Shown: piece by piece, positions 10,984 to 22,496 of the stretch | Layout: every line of letters starts with the position of its first letter | How positions within the stretch are numbered: position 1 is the first letter of the stretch | NCBI RefSeq assembly: GCF_048128805.1 | Contig: NC_135997.1 | Span: forward strand, 23,269,815-23,333,814 | Length of the DNA stretch: 64,000 bases | Direction of reading: 5' to 3' | DNA from: Centroberyx gerrardi | Lineage: Eukaryota; Chordata; Actinopteri; Beryciformes; Berycidae | The notes under the pieces: model-generated | What the model saw: only the letters and a program-made list of their open reading frames with translations | Databases searched by the model: none | Told to the model about the DNA's origin: nothing | Position numbers and translations under genes: made by a program

Positions 10984-11000
10984 GCGCCACCAGAAGGAGA
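10984..11000 (+). promoter_or_regulatory. Candidate CTCF site
   Basis: GCGCCACCAGAAGGAGA matches the forward CTCF core through CCACCAGAAGG but loses the final GC-rich part. It lies in a somewhat CpG-richer stretch (10860-11110) that also contains a CRE-like GACGTCA (11079-11085). Confidence 0.3.
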
Positions 11001-11164
11001 CATATTATAAAGAAACATGATACTTCAAACTCACCGGGGCATGGCGGGAGTTTTCCTCTATTTCTCTATCGTCCTCAGACGTCATCGGAAGTTGAAACCT
11101 ATTCGTGACAAAATGTTCTCAGAAAAAGATGAACAGACGCAATTTGATTAAGATGGGCAGCGCT

Positions 11165-11400
11165 ACAAGTTGGCGGTTTGCTTGTGGTTGGAAGGTTGCC
11201 AACACGAATCCCCGCTGGGAAATGTGGGTGGAGAAAGTGCATGAGTACCGCTCTCCTCTCCCTGAGCCCATGAGCAAGGCACGTATCTCTCAGCTGGTCC
11301 AGTGGAGCTGCTCAGCGGCCAACAGTAGAAGACTGTGCAGGATCTCAGGTGTGAATGTAACTTGGATGTGGTGCTGGAAAACAGCATGGTGCTCTGACAA
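11165..11400 (+). mobile_element. tRNA-derived SINE
   Basis: GTTGGAAGGTTGCCAACACG is followed by AATCCCCGCTGGG, a degraded Pol III B box context. Then come ATGAGCAAGGCACG and CAGTGGAGCTGCTCAG segments typical of fish SINE bodies. The same B-box context (GGTTGCCAG...GAATCCCC) recurs at 56770. The 99-residue open frame across it is a repeat artefact. Confidence 0.6.
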
Positions 11401-11879
11401 ATAAAGGTTAAAAACATACAAATCTGGCAAAGATACACACCTACTACTCGCGGACGTGCCTTGCCTTTGATTCATTAATTTACATGAGGCGCGTGAGGGG
11501 AATCCAGCGCAATGTAGCCTATAATCAGGTGGAAACAATGTTTCTCTTTACCGCTTTGCGTAGCCTACACATTACCATTAATCTACAAGGAGTATTTGCT
11601 GTAGTCGTGCTGACTGAGAGAGAGAGAGATCAACCTGTGGATGATGGAATGATGGTATCTCTTGCTGCCTTCAGGGGCTGTAGGAAATATCGTGATTACC
11701 TGACGAGCGCACGAACGACCCAACAAAGTAGTAACAATGGTAAGGTTAATGTGATAATATACGTATTGCTGTATATTTCTAATTTTAGCCTACTATTTGT
11801 TTAACTTGTTGTCAAATAATAAAATATACACCAAAATACACATCATTGGTTAACAGCTAACAAAAATAAAAAATAAATT

Positions 11880-12363
11880 ACATGCCCATTGTACATTTTC
11901 TCTGCTTCATGGCTATACATTTCGGAGCTTATTTCGAAGTCTCTGAAGGCAGCATCTCCTTCATGGCTCGCCATTGGCTGACAGCCCCGCCATTCAACCC
12001 CTGCTCCGCCCAGCAGCACTGAGAGCGGCAACGACGAGGAGGGGGGTAAAGGTATGGTGATGAGGGGAACAGAGTAGCTGGAGCAGAGCAGAGCAGCGGC
12101 AGTAGCACTCTTCTCACTCCTCGCTGACTGAAGAAACGCAGCGTGGTATTCCAGCCAGCGAGCTGTCTGTGCGAGCACACACACTTGCACAGCCACACTG
12201 GTAAAACGATGCACCACCACCGCCACCACCTCTCCACACTGTCGTTGCTGCTAGTCAGGTGTTGGACCAAAGACCAAGGACGCCGTTAACGTGACAACAT
12301 CTAAACTTGTCTGTATGTGCTGTGCGCCGTTCTTCCTGGTCCCGTACGCAGACGAACGAGAAG
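11880..12363 (+). promoter_or_regulatory. frmd5: frmd5 promoter and 5' leader region
   Basis: A GC- and CpG-enriched block (for example CGGCAACGACGAGG near 12027) rises out of AT-rich DNA and leads straight into the frmd5 start codon, as expected for a TATA-less vertebrate promoter. The transcription start is not visible. In-frame stop TGA at 12292-12294 bars an upstream extension from the main frame. The leader contains a complete small upstream ORF and one further out-of-frame ATG (12315). Confidence 0.5.
12209..12289 (+). other. Upstream ORF in the frmd5 leader (26 codons)
   Basis: An ATG at 12209 opens a 26-residue frame ending in TAA (12287-12289), 74 bases before the frmd5 start. The peptide begins with a histidine-rich stretch, MHHHRHHLSTL. 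Its context, AACG before ATGC, has A at -3 relative to a short count and is moderate. It could reduce translation of the main frame if it is within the transcript, which is inference. Confidence 0.4.
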
Positions 12364-12465
12364 ATGCTGAGCCGATTGATGAGTGGCAGCATCAGGAGTC
12401 TAGACAGGGAATGCGACTGTACTGTGAGATTGCTGGACGATTCGGAGTACACCTGCACGATTCAG
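12364..12465 (+). CDS. frmd5: frmd5 first coding exon (FERM domain-containing protein 5, N-terminus)
   Basis: FRMD5 is a FERM-domain adaptor at the inner plasma membrane, linked in mammals to cell-cell junctions, integrin signalling and ROCK1. The exon encodes 34 residues starting [16 protein letters not shown] and ending [13 protein letters not shown], which I recognise as the FRMD5 N-terminus and the start of the FERM F1 lobe. It ends in phase 0 at the donor CAG|GTCAGT (12465/12466). The start codon has A at -3 (GAAGATG), and the same frame is stopped upstream at 12292-12294. No exon encoding the next conserved segment was found downstream on this strand, so the gene continues beyond the window. 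Related FERM genes (FRMD3, EPB41L family) share the RLLDDSE part but not the MLSRLMSGS start. Confidence 0.9.
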
Positions 12466-14493
12466 GTCAGTGGGGACAAACATTTCCTATTTATGAAATT
12501 AACCTGGTAACCTATATTTGCGCAGGATGTTTTATTGCCATGTAACAAGCGGGTGACGAGCAGGTAAAATGACGCTTCCCTACACATTTACCCCCCCAAT
12601 TTATTACCAACGCATAGAGAGTGTCCTAATTAATATGAGAGGTGTCATCTCCCTAAAGTCCCCCCTCTAATGGTCTACCACCTATGTGCATGTTGTTGCT
12701 GTGTGTTTATGATATAAGGCCTCTGTCATCATGAGGCTGCAGACCTGATGTTGCTTTCGTCAGAGCCATTACCTGTGTGGACATCCCATGACTGCATTTG
12801 GTATGAGGCACGCACCTGCATTGCGTAGCAAATTCAGTGGTTACCCAAAAGCAATATTCCATATTCCATTGGAAGGTGTGCAATGTGGAAAAATACACTC
12901 TATACTGACAGTTTTTAATCTGTTGTCATTCTGCAGCTTCACAGGCTTTACATGCATATGAATGCCTTAGAAAACTAATCTTGATAATCTGATCTTGAAT
13001 GATGCATTCCAGTCAAGGGCTCGGCTAGGATTTCTGGATCCTCTGGCTAGGTGAGACAGAGGCACAGCAGAAGCACCAGAGCTAATTTAGTTCATATTTA
13101 ACCAGGGGAAAATGTTGTTTACCCAGAGTCTACAGTTAGGATAAATAGAGGGGAACATGTTTGTGTTGACAAGGTACAGTAGATGTCATACCCTCTCCTC
13201 GCCCTTCAGTTTGACCATGGGTGTGACCAAGGAGTGTCAGTGTGCTGTCGTGGAAAAACCTTGTAACTCCAATTTTTGTGATTTTCATGTTTTTATTTGA
13301 ACCAAAGGTTTACATGTTCCTTAGATCAATTTTTGTGATACTAGGGCCTATTAAATTCATTTACAACTGATGATAAGGTTTTGTGGTTGTCAATCTTAAA
13401 ATAAGGCTGTTTTTCTCAGTTCCTGAAAAGCTGAGTTTTTGAAGATGCAAGGCTTTCGTCCAGCGGCAGCAATAAGACCACAGGAGCATGCTTAAGCTCT
13501 GTTGGTTCAGACTTTCTCGGGGTCCCTACAGCTTTGGGGCAGTGTGTGAAATACCTGGTGGCATGCATGGGGGTGGGAGGGGTCCCTCTGCCTAATATAG
13601 CTTGCTTTCTCTTTGGCATCTTGACTGATGAGTAGCCAGCCAAAATTTGTTTTACCAATCGTGCTGAACCACAGTGTGCAAAGCTTAAAAAAAAGCAAAA
13701 TACTGTTTTTCTGCTGTGCAGTATAAAGCACATGACTTAATACATAACAGCACCACTCTTGCATGGCCTTGCCAAAAATAACTGAAGTCATTAGCGAAGT
13801 AAGAGGAAACAAATTGACGATAACCTTCAGAATACATTCATTAAAACTGAGAAATGGAAATAGTGGGCTTTAAAACAAAGTCAAAAGTAAAGAAAAATAG
13901 AAGGGATGGAGCACTGCAGAGGGTCCTTAGTGTAGACTGGACACATGCTCTTTGGATATAGCTAACAGCTTAGTCAGATTGAGCCAATGTGTAGGAAGTC
14001 TGTGAAATTCTACATGAAGATCTAGTCAAAACCGTGTAGTTCCCTGTAGAAAAACCTCCAAGGCACTCTGTCTGTCTGGCAAGAATAGATTAAAACATTG
14101 CAACTAGTCTGGTCTTCGCCAGGGAACAATACACAGCAAAGGACAAAGGTATATGGATATATTTGAGTATTACATTACTATATTCATGTAGACCAGTGTT
14201 TTCTTGAAAGGCGTTCCATGCATTCATTGCCCTGGTACTAACAATTAATTTGTCACTCACTCACTCACTTGCTCACTCACTTACTCCCAATTTCTCCCTG
14301 GTCAGACTTCTCAAAAGTATTTCTCTTTATTTCTTGCTCTTTGAGTTGTCTCAAAAATCAATTGTTATATTGACAGTGAGGGAGGGAGAGACATGACTAG
14401 AGTCGATAAACAGACCGTGTGTTTATGAGGGAGAGAGCAGAAGAGGGTGAGAGCAAGCGATGGGGATTAGTGTGTATTACCTCCTTTGTAGAT

Positions 14494-14540
<47 letters not shown>

Positions 14541-15734
14541 ATGTGCGGTCTTTTGTGTGGGTGCGTCAGTAAGAAGTCTGGTTGTGTGCATCAGCTAACC
14601 TGGTCGTTTGAGTCGCTGGAGTTGCTTTTTGATGCTTGTTACTAGGAGGGATTCTTTCGCTGCTGAATTAGGGATGACAACACACAAAGACCATCACCAC
14701 CTGCTCGTTTCTAGGATCTGACAGCAAAGCCAAGGCAAGCCTTTCAACGTCTGACTAACAACTTAAAGTGGCAGTGCTCTGGGGACAGATGAAATGGTGA
14801 TTTTACATCAGCCTTTCATTATTTCTCCTCATCCTGTCAGTAACTAAAAAATAAACATCCCCAACAAGTGGGAGGCCCATAATTGTTCATCAGATATCAC
14901 ACAGGTAATGATGATGCTTTTAAACATAATTTGTGTAGGATTACACTGTCAAATGAATTGTGGTAGTGACCATCGGCGCTATGTTCAGTAGCTGCTGTTT
15001 TTTGTCTTTTGGCATGTTTCATTATTTCCACTCCCACGGGCTTTTGATGAAGCACAACTCCAAAACTGGTCTCAATGGAAGCAGAAATCAGATCATCGGG
15101 GCTATTGTTTGCAACAACAATAGTCACATTTTTGCTGGCATTAAAATGTGTAACAACTTTTAGAGAGAGATGTTAATAAGAATGTCTTACACATCTGCCA
15201 AAAGGACATGGTAATGACTGGTACTGGAGCGTGACAACATTGTTGGCTCACAGCAGATGAGAGCGGATGGCTGTTCTCCTTTCCTGGCTCACCTTGGAGA
15301 TGTGGCCCAGAATAAAGGGCCCTCATGGGGCTCGGCAAGGGTCACACCTCCCATTTAGCTCGATTAGCCTACACCTGGAACCACCGCTGCTGCATGTTGT
15401 ACTGAATTCACATCATAGGGGAAAGGAGGTAGATACGACCGTCCTACTTGGGGAAAAAAGTGCAGTGTGAAGGCGGTGTGGAGTGGGATGAGAAGGGTCA
15501 CTGGCTATAGGCAGCCAGAAGGGGATCAAAGACAACATGTTAAACATGTTTTTCAAAAGGTTGGACACCTCTCCCCACCTTTCAGTATGGCAGGACGGCC
15601 TAATAGGACCCCACTTACCACCACCCACCCATCCACCCCACACTCATGCTGTCCGCTTCTTCCCCTCTGTCCACTTCTTCTCCTCCCTTACTGACAAAAA
15701 TGTGGCTGAGTACGCCATGGCCCCGGAAGCATGA
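12466..15734. other. Intronic DNA without a recognised gene
   Basis: Mostly unique AT-rich sequence. It contains a CACT-rich stretch (14253-14285) and a (GT)n at 14497-14539. Open frames near 13416-13812 and 14897-15163 show no protein similarity I recognise and no splice structure. Confidence 0.6.
14497..14539. repeat. (GT)n microsatellite
   Basis: About 21 uninterrupted GT units. The plus-strand frame rich in Val-Cys across it is an artefact. Confidence 0.97.
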
Positions 15735-17260
15735 TGAGAAACATGTTCTTTGATTTCTCCAGTGCTCAGAGAGAAGCTCAGATTGATGCAGGTGGACTGT
15801 GATGACTCACATGGACGACACCATGGTTTCCTGGATTACGGACTATCTAACAGATAGGCCATGTTTTGTCCACCTCTGCAGCAGTGTGTCGGACATGCTG
15901 CAGAGTGGCAGGAGGACACCCTAGGGGACTGCACTGTCAGCTTTCTTGTTTACAGCCTACAGACTTCAGATTCCACTCTGGGTCAGTCCCCCTCCAGACC
16001 TTCTCTGATGACTCCTCTATTGTGGGACGCATCAGCGAGAGCAAGGACGAGCATAGGAGTCTGGCGGGGAGCTTCGTTGGGCGGTGCAAGGAGAACCATC
16101 TGCAGCTCAATGTCAGTAAGACAAAGGAGCTAGTAGTGGATTTCCAATTGAGCAAGAAGCCACTGATACCTGCCACCATCCAGGATGAGGTGATGGAGAT
16201 GGTGCAGTCCTGGGGTACATGGGGGTGCATATCAAAAATAAACTGGACTGGTCTGACAACATGGAGGCACTGTACAAGAGCAGGCAGAGTAGGGGAGAAG
16301 TGGGAGGCAGGCAAGATAAACAAACTGGTGAAAAAGGCTGGCTCTGTTGTTGGGGTGAGGCTTAACACCCGGGATGCAGTAGCAGAGAGGGGGATGAGGA
16401 CTAAACTGAACTCCATCCTAGGCAGCACCTCTCATCCTCTCCATGGTGAGCTGATGCAGCGACAGAGCACCTTCAGCCACCACCTCGTCCCCCCAAGGTG
16501 CAACACAGTATCTTAAGCCTAGGTCACACTAGATGAGTTTTATGCTGATTCTAAGTCCACCTGGACCATCCTGACCATCGGGGGGAGTGGAGGCTGGTTT
16601 TTCATGCTTTTTTAAAACATGTTTGATTTTGTCAGGCCAAAGTCTGGTCAGGCTCACCAACACTGAAATCTGAGAGTGACACTGGCAACAGCCAATGGGA
16701 GTTTACATCAGCAAGATTCCCAACTCCAAGCTGCAAAACAATGTTATTTGGAGGAATAAATCATGTATATAATGGCTATGTGCCTGGATCAGTCCACATA
16801 AATATGCAGTCGCAAATTAAGTTAAATAAGTCTCATACAAACTTCTTCATCAGTGTTAACGTTTGAGTTGTACTCATCACTCCAAAATACATTTGTAATT
16901 CCATGGAGCAAGAAACTGTACACCTGTTTTGTAATTGTATCTATATTTTGTAATTGTACCTATTTTAATTGTACTTCTTTTGTAACAGTGAACTGCTCTG
17001 AACTAATGGGAAAAAGCTTTTGAATGACAGAATCGGATAGTGTGTGATTCCTCGTCTTCATGTGTGACGGTCCATCTTTTCCCGGCATGTTGTGTGAACA
17101 GTTTTTCAAGTGGGCGGCAAGCGGACCAGTCGTTTAGTTTGAACTGCCCTCCTTGGGCAAGATTTGAGCAGTCTTCAGGTGCTCTTTTGTGCCAACAGCC
17201 ATCAGACTCTACAATGTGTCTTGTTCAAACGGTCCCAGCCTCAGCCAACTAGGAGGGTGC
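15735..17260 (+). mobile_element. Rex1/CR1-L2-like LINE, disrupted reverse transcriptase
   Basis: Translation with frame changes gives the order of a CR1-group reverse transcriptase. A DFSSAQREAQ-like segment (near 15755) is followed by SWITDYLTDRP (about 15830-15862) and SDDSSIVGRISESKDE (about 16004-16052), where the catalytic box would be. Then come NHLQLNVSKTKELVVDF (about 16096-16146) and the C-terminal AHPLHGEL-like end (about 16425-16460). A final FVPTAIRLYN-like piece typical of Rex1 C-termini appears only at about 17186-17215, so some 640 bases (16510-17150) look inserted. The 5' half with the endonuclease is missing. Stops and frameshifts make it inactive. Confidence 0.7.
16510..17150. 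other. Segment inserted within the Rex1-like LINE
   Basis: The LINE reading stops at about 16505 and resumes at about 17160. The intervening DNA has no LINE similarity. It includes short repeated TTTTGTAATTGTA units near 16930-16985. No clear terminal inverted repeat or target duplication was found, so it may be an insertion or just diverged spacer. Confidence 0.3.
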
Positions 17261-19689
17261 TGAGGCTGGGTGCCTGCATTGCCCATACAAATGATCCAGG
17301 ACTGCTTTTTGCATTCATATACTGTGGACTAATCCATACGACATCTGCTTGCACTGTTTCTAATCTGTACATGTCTGTACATTCTGGACATTTTTTGTCT
17401 GTACATATGCTGCCTTCATCTGTAAATATGTTCCGATACTGGAAACAGACAACAACGCACATTGTCAGTTTTCAGTACATATGACACCTTCATCTATAGA
17501 TTTTTTGATAAGGTGGATAGCGTGTAATGCACTTATCCAGATCTGCACATTCTGTAGACCTGTTAATGTGAATACTTTTGCACATCCTGTATATAGGCTG
17601 AAATTTCACTTTGTTTTTCTTCATATTCTCATTTTGATTTCATTTGTTATGTATTAAATATATTGATATATCTGTAATTTATTTCGTACTGCACTCATAT
17701 TTTTTTATAAAAAAAAATTCTTTGTCTTGATAAGCTCTATTGCTGTTATTTTGCACCACCTCTTAATGCTGTAATCCATACTTTTTGAAACTTAATATAC
17801 ATATCTTAAGTATGAAAAAAAATATATATATACTGTATAGTTAGACATTTCAATTGAATGATTTTCACCACATAATTCATTTTATGATCATATCTTTTAA
17901 ATACCATGATCGGACACAACTACTTGCTGGATTTTTTTGTGTGTGTTTTATAGTGTTTTGTTTCACTGTAAAACAAACATAATCTCAAATGTATCATTCG
18001 CTAAGTGCATGTGAAAAGGCTGATCATGAGAAATCAAAGTCTACAGAAAACTCCCAACTGGTGTTGGGCGGCTTCGGACAAGTTTGAACATGTGAGCACT
18101 TCCAAGTCTCTGCACTCGTCGTTTGAACCGTCAGGTGGTTGCAGTGTGCCCATAGGACCTGAATGCAGCATCACTCCAGCTGTCCATTTCTCTTTCAAAA
18201 ATGGATGAAAAGATGAAATTTCAGGGATCGGTAGAGTATCACAAAAGGAATAAAAGAATGGACCACCATTATAGCCCTTTTAGCAGCATACTGAAATGAC
18301 TGCTCATCTTCACCCTAGAGCTACACTTAACAATATATGAGGATGAAGGACATTCACAGGCCTGACAAGCATTTCTTAGGGCATTGTAGCTGGGCAGCAG
18401 TGCTCTCAAATGGGAGTGAAATACGGAGCGGCTTAAGAGAGAGCAAGAGGGAGAAGTTGGAAGAGAAGATACTATAGATTTAATGAGCGGGAGAGAGGCC
18501 CAATCAGAGACAAAGTTTGGATTGGTTTGAATTGTGTAATCATGAATTGTGATTGTGGTTTAACATCTAAGGACTAGCAATTGCAGTTAATCAGCAGTGT
18601 CTCATGTCAGGCACTGGAGAATAGTAGAATAAACTCCATCCAATGAACTCTAATGGGTTTGTTAAAGGACTGTAGACTATTGGACTCAAATCAGCATTCA
18701 TAGCATGAGATATAAGATGTAGGCCACATAATAAATGTAATATGGCTGATTGAGTGAAACTGACATACAAATAAAACCTATAGTTCAGTTTTGTTGGAGG
18801 CATATAGGCCATTTGATCTAAATTAATATTCCTACTGTGAGCCAAAAGATATATTGTATATCAGAAAATGAAAGCAAGATGAATGATAGAATAGCACTGA
18901 TCCAGAGAGACATACCTCATCACTAAGAGTAAGTGGTTTAGTCACCTGGCACAGCCCAAGATCCTCTATAGTCCACTAATGAAATTAGGGCTGTTCCTTT
19001 GAAGCCAAATGCAGAACTTGGAAGGAGCTCCTCTTGTTTTGCATTGTGAATGCATTATTGAAATAGGTTGCTCTTGTCTCCTAAGTGGTCTCTCTGCACT
19101 CATATTGTTTTCTGCTTGGTGTGCACTGCTAAAATTGGAATAGAGGTTGTAACATATTTTGTTTTCATAGAGGCATGCAAGTCTGGTGTTGCTGGTGTTG
19201 TCTTCACCTCACTGGTTTAAGACTAAAATAATAATAATAATAGCTAAAGATAGCAATAGTTTATCCCTAAATCAGACAATAAACAAATTCATTGAACGTT
19301 TGCCCAAACCAGACCTGGGCCAAATAGTAATTTGCAAATGCCTTTTATGGTTTGTTTTGATCCAGAAGGGTGGGGTTTGCTACACTGGACAACACAATGA
19401 GTGCCAGAACATTTACATAATCACAGGAAAGTGTTTGAAAGTCAATTTAGTATGCTTGTCTGTGATTGGCAACTATCGTAATAGTCCTGATGCAGTTACC
19501 TGCAGCTATCCTTGATTTATCCTTGATATATTACAATGCATTTCAGTTGTTTGGCTTGGTCCCAGGGTTTTCAATACATCATCTGTCAGTTACAGGCAAA
19601 ATTAAAGAATGATTTTGGTAGGACACAGAAGCTTAGATCTTTTATGCCTTTGTGGCTCACCTTCAGTCAAAATAACCAGTGTTTTATGA
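17261..19689. other. Intronic DNA without a recognised gene
   Basis: AT-rich sequence. The part to about 17640 (TCTGTACAT-rich, then GGCTGAAATTTCACT) may be the LINE 3' tail. Nothing else recognised. Confidence 0.5.
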
Positions 19690-19694
19690 CAAAT

Positions 19695-19926
19695 GTGGGG
19701 AAGTGATAGCCTAAAAGTTTGAGACCCGGCCTTGTGACCATAAGGGAGCTGTTCGAAACCTGGACCAGCTGGGAAATTAATGAATGCTCTCCTTCCCTAG
19801 ACAACCGGTGTCAAAATGCCTTCGATCAAGGCACCTAATCCCAGTGGATCTGCTCGGTGGCCATTAACCGAAGACTGGTTGTATTGGGCAGCTCCCAGGT
19901 GTAGGCTAATGGAGCTACATGGGAAA
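19695..19926 (+). mobile_element. tRNA-derived SINE (degenerate)
   Basis: A degraded B box, GCTGTTCGAAACCTGG, is followed by CCAGCTGGGAAATTAATGAA, ATCAAGGCACCTAATCCC and GGGCAGCTCCCAG segments. These parallel the SINE bodies at 11165 and 56735 (GCTGGGAAAT..., CAAGGCAC...). It ends against the TTAA-flanked element at 19936. Confidence 0.5.
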
Positions 19927-19935
19927 TATTTTTAA

Positions 19936-20317
19936 AGGTGCTATGTGTAGCATTTTTAAACATCTACTATATATATATTATTGTCAGAAACACTGCAATA
20001 CCTTAGTGTAATTGCTGAAAATAAATGAGACCATGGTCGAGACGATTGGTATCCTGTATCTCACACCAGTGATATTGTTAGTGCTGGTGTTTCTCAAAAT
20101 GAAGACCCCATTGTTTCCTGTCACAAAGAGGATGTTGAGACTTGACCTTTACTGTGAAATCCGATCCGATGGCACACAATGTAAAATGCAGTGTGGAGGC
20201 TGACAGAGGCTGCCAATCTTCTCAGCGATGGTCTTTTTTGTTTACTGTAATTATACTAATGTCTCAAAATCAATGTGGTAATGATTTGTTGATGTTAAAA
20301 TGCTACACATAGCACCT
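19936..20317. mobile_element. TTAA-flanked MITE with 30-bp inverted repeats
   Basis: The left end AGGTGCTATGTGTAGCATTT and the right end (complement of the same, from AAATGCTACACATAGCACCT minus one base) form near-perfect inverted repeats of about 30 bp. TTAA lies at 19932-19935 and at 20318-20321. TTAA target duplication is the signature of piggyBac-type transposition. The 382-bp body has no transposase reading frame, so it is non-autonomous. Confidence 0.85.
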
Positions 20318-22244
20318 TTAACTGTATGAATGTGAAGCAGGGTGGTGCTAAAACAAAGATCATGCCTGCTCAGTCAACCTTCGCCAAATAAATAAAGGTT
20401 TAAAATATATATTTAAATAACGGGTTAGATAGGAACATGAATATGAATTTCACCTGACGTCCAAACGTTTAGCCTGTGGCTCACAAGCATGGGATTCAGG
20501 CAGAGCTTTTTGCCCATAATAATCCATAGACTGGGAATGCTGGTCCCCTAAGTAGATTTATTTCTAACCACTCAAGGCTTAATATAGAATAAAAGTAGGA
20601 TGTGCTTTAGACAGGGCTCCTGCTTATCAGCCTCGCTGCCAGCTATGTGCCGCCCTGCTGAAATCTGCGAGAGAGACATGTCTTCCTGATTTGAAGGCGC
20701 CCTGCTAAATAACATGTTAATCCATAATGTGGAGAAATGGTGAGATAAGCCCTCAAGGCTTTGGTGTGCTCTCAGATTAGGACACTCGGCTGTTGGCCAT
20801 GACAGTAATATCTACAATTCCAGTGATGTCAGTGCCTCAACTCCACTCACCCCGTTGATTGTCATTTTATTCTGCACACACACACTCAGTGGTCTGAGAT
20901 TATAACCAACTGATTAAAGTAGCTTTCATTATTCGGTAGTAACTTCAGGTTTCTTTTGTTCTTTCAAGCTGCATCTGAATTCAAATGCTTTTCCCCCAGT
21001 GTTAATGCTATAGGCATATATAAATCAAGACATTATATTGGTATTGGCTGCTTCATGGTAATGAGCAATCAATTATTTTGGGGGATTATTTTCATCTGAC
21101 ACAACACCAATTAGTGATTAATTAGTACAGCTGATTACGTTGTATTTTTTTGATGACAAAATGACTATTCCAAAGCTTATTACACAGTGGATTTACTTAC
21201 ATATTTAGTTTTGTATTATATACATTATATACATTTAACACAAACAATGCATTTGAAATAATGTGCTTTAATAGTCAGCTTTGCAACTTCAGTCTTTCAT
21301 TTAACCTCATGAATGTTCCATAAAGGTAAATGATTCATAAACAATACAAAAGACAACGACTTCAAATAGTTGCAGGGATACACCTGAGCTGTCTGGCTCA
21401 TTGTATGTAGGAGTAAAAGAACGAATACCCCATTTGTGGGGAAAATGTGAATTTTGACAAACAAATAAATAAAGGTTGCGAATCAGTTGGTCATTGCAAT
21501 GCTCCATTATACTTTCCCATTGTACTCTTCTCCATTGTACTACATGGCACTTTGTGTGTTGGCCAGGCTTTTTGAGCCCCAATACAATATAATACCATAT
21601 TTTGGCAGCATGTTTCATCTAGAGCTTTTGGTCATTTTTTTTGGTCTTTATTTTAACACTTCAGTTTTACTTGATCTTAATAGATTATTCAGTCTTACAC
21701 ATGACATTGAATTCCTAATACTATACTATGCTATACCTCCAAAAGTGATTGAAACCATTTTCCTTAAACATCTATTTGAGTTTGTTGGGGAATATGCAAA
21801 TCCTTTGCTGTATTACTTGCTGTATTTAAATAAGACTTTGAGCCATATCTACAGATTCTTGATAATCTTCTATCAGTATTGGGATTTTAAAGCCAGATGT
21901 GAATGGGGCCTAAAGCCTTGGAGGCACTGCATTCTGTCAAAAGCTTCCATGGCGATGATGACGGTTGAAATGATGTATTTAGGGTTGGAGTTGCTGAGTT
22001 GTTGCTTTTCTAGAACATGTGAATAATTAAAATGTGAGACAAGAGTGAATATTTAATGATATGTTACCTCGGATGCACATGTTGCTGGCGGGGTTTGATG
22101 AGGTTGGCCTGCAGTATGTGATGCAGCGATAGGATAATCTGCCAGTTCACTTAGGCAGTGGCTGCTCTGTGGTGATGTCATCGGGTTAGCTGAAGGAGCC
22201 ACAGTTAATAGTGAAGGGAAGCTTATATTCTGCATGCTCGCTTG

Positions 22245-22496
<252 letters not shown>

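Noticed and set aside
11105..11404. 99-codon plus-strand frame
   Set aside because: Mostly SINE sequence with a degraded Pol III B box.
11843..12270. 128- and 113-codon minus-strand frames opposite the frmd5 leader
   Set aside because: GC-rich promoter DNA gives long antisense frames. No homology and no splice sites.
15866..16516. 216-codon plus-strand open frame
   Set aside because: It is a frame-shifted reading through the Rex1-like LINE remnant, not a gene.
21487..22026. 179-codon plus-strand open frame, hydrophobic
   Set aside because: AT-rich composition, no recognised similarity and no splice or start context. Likely chance.
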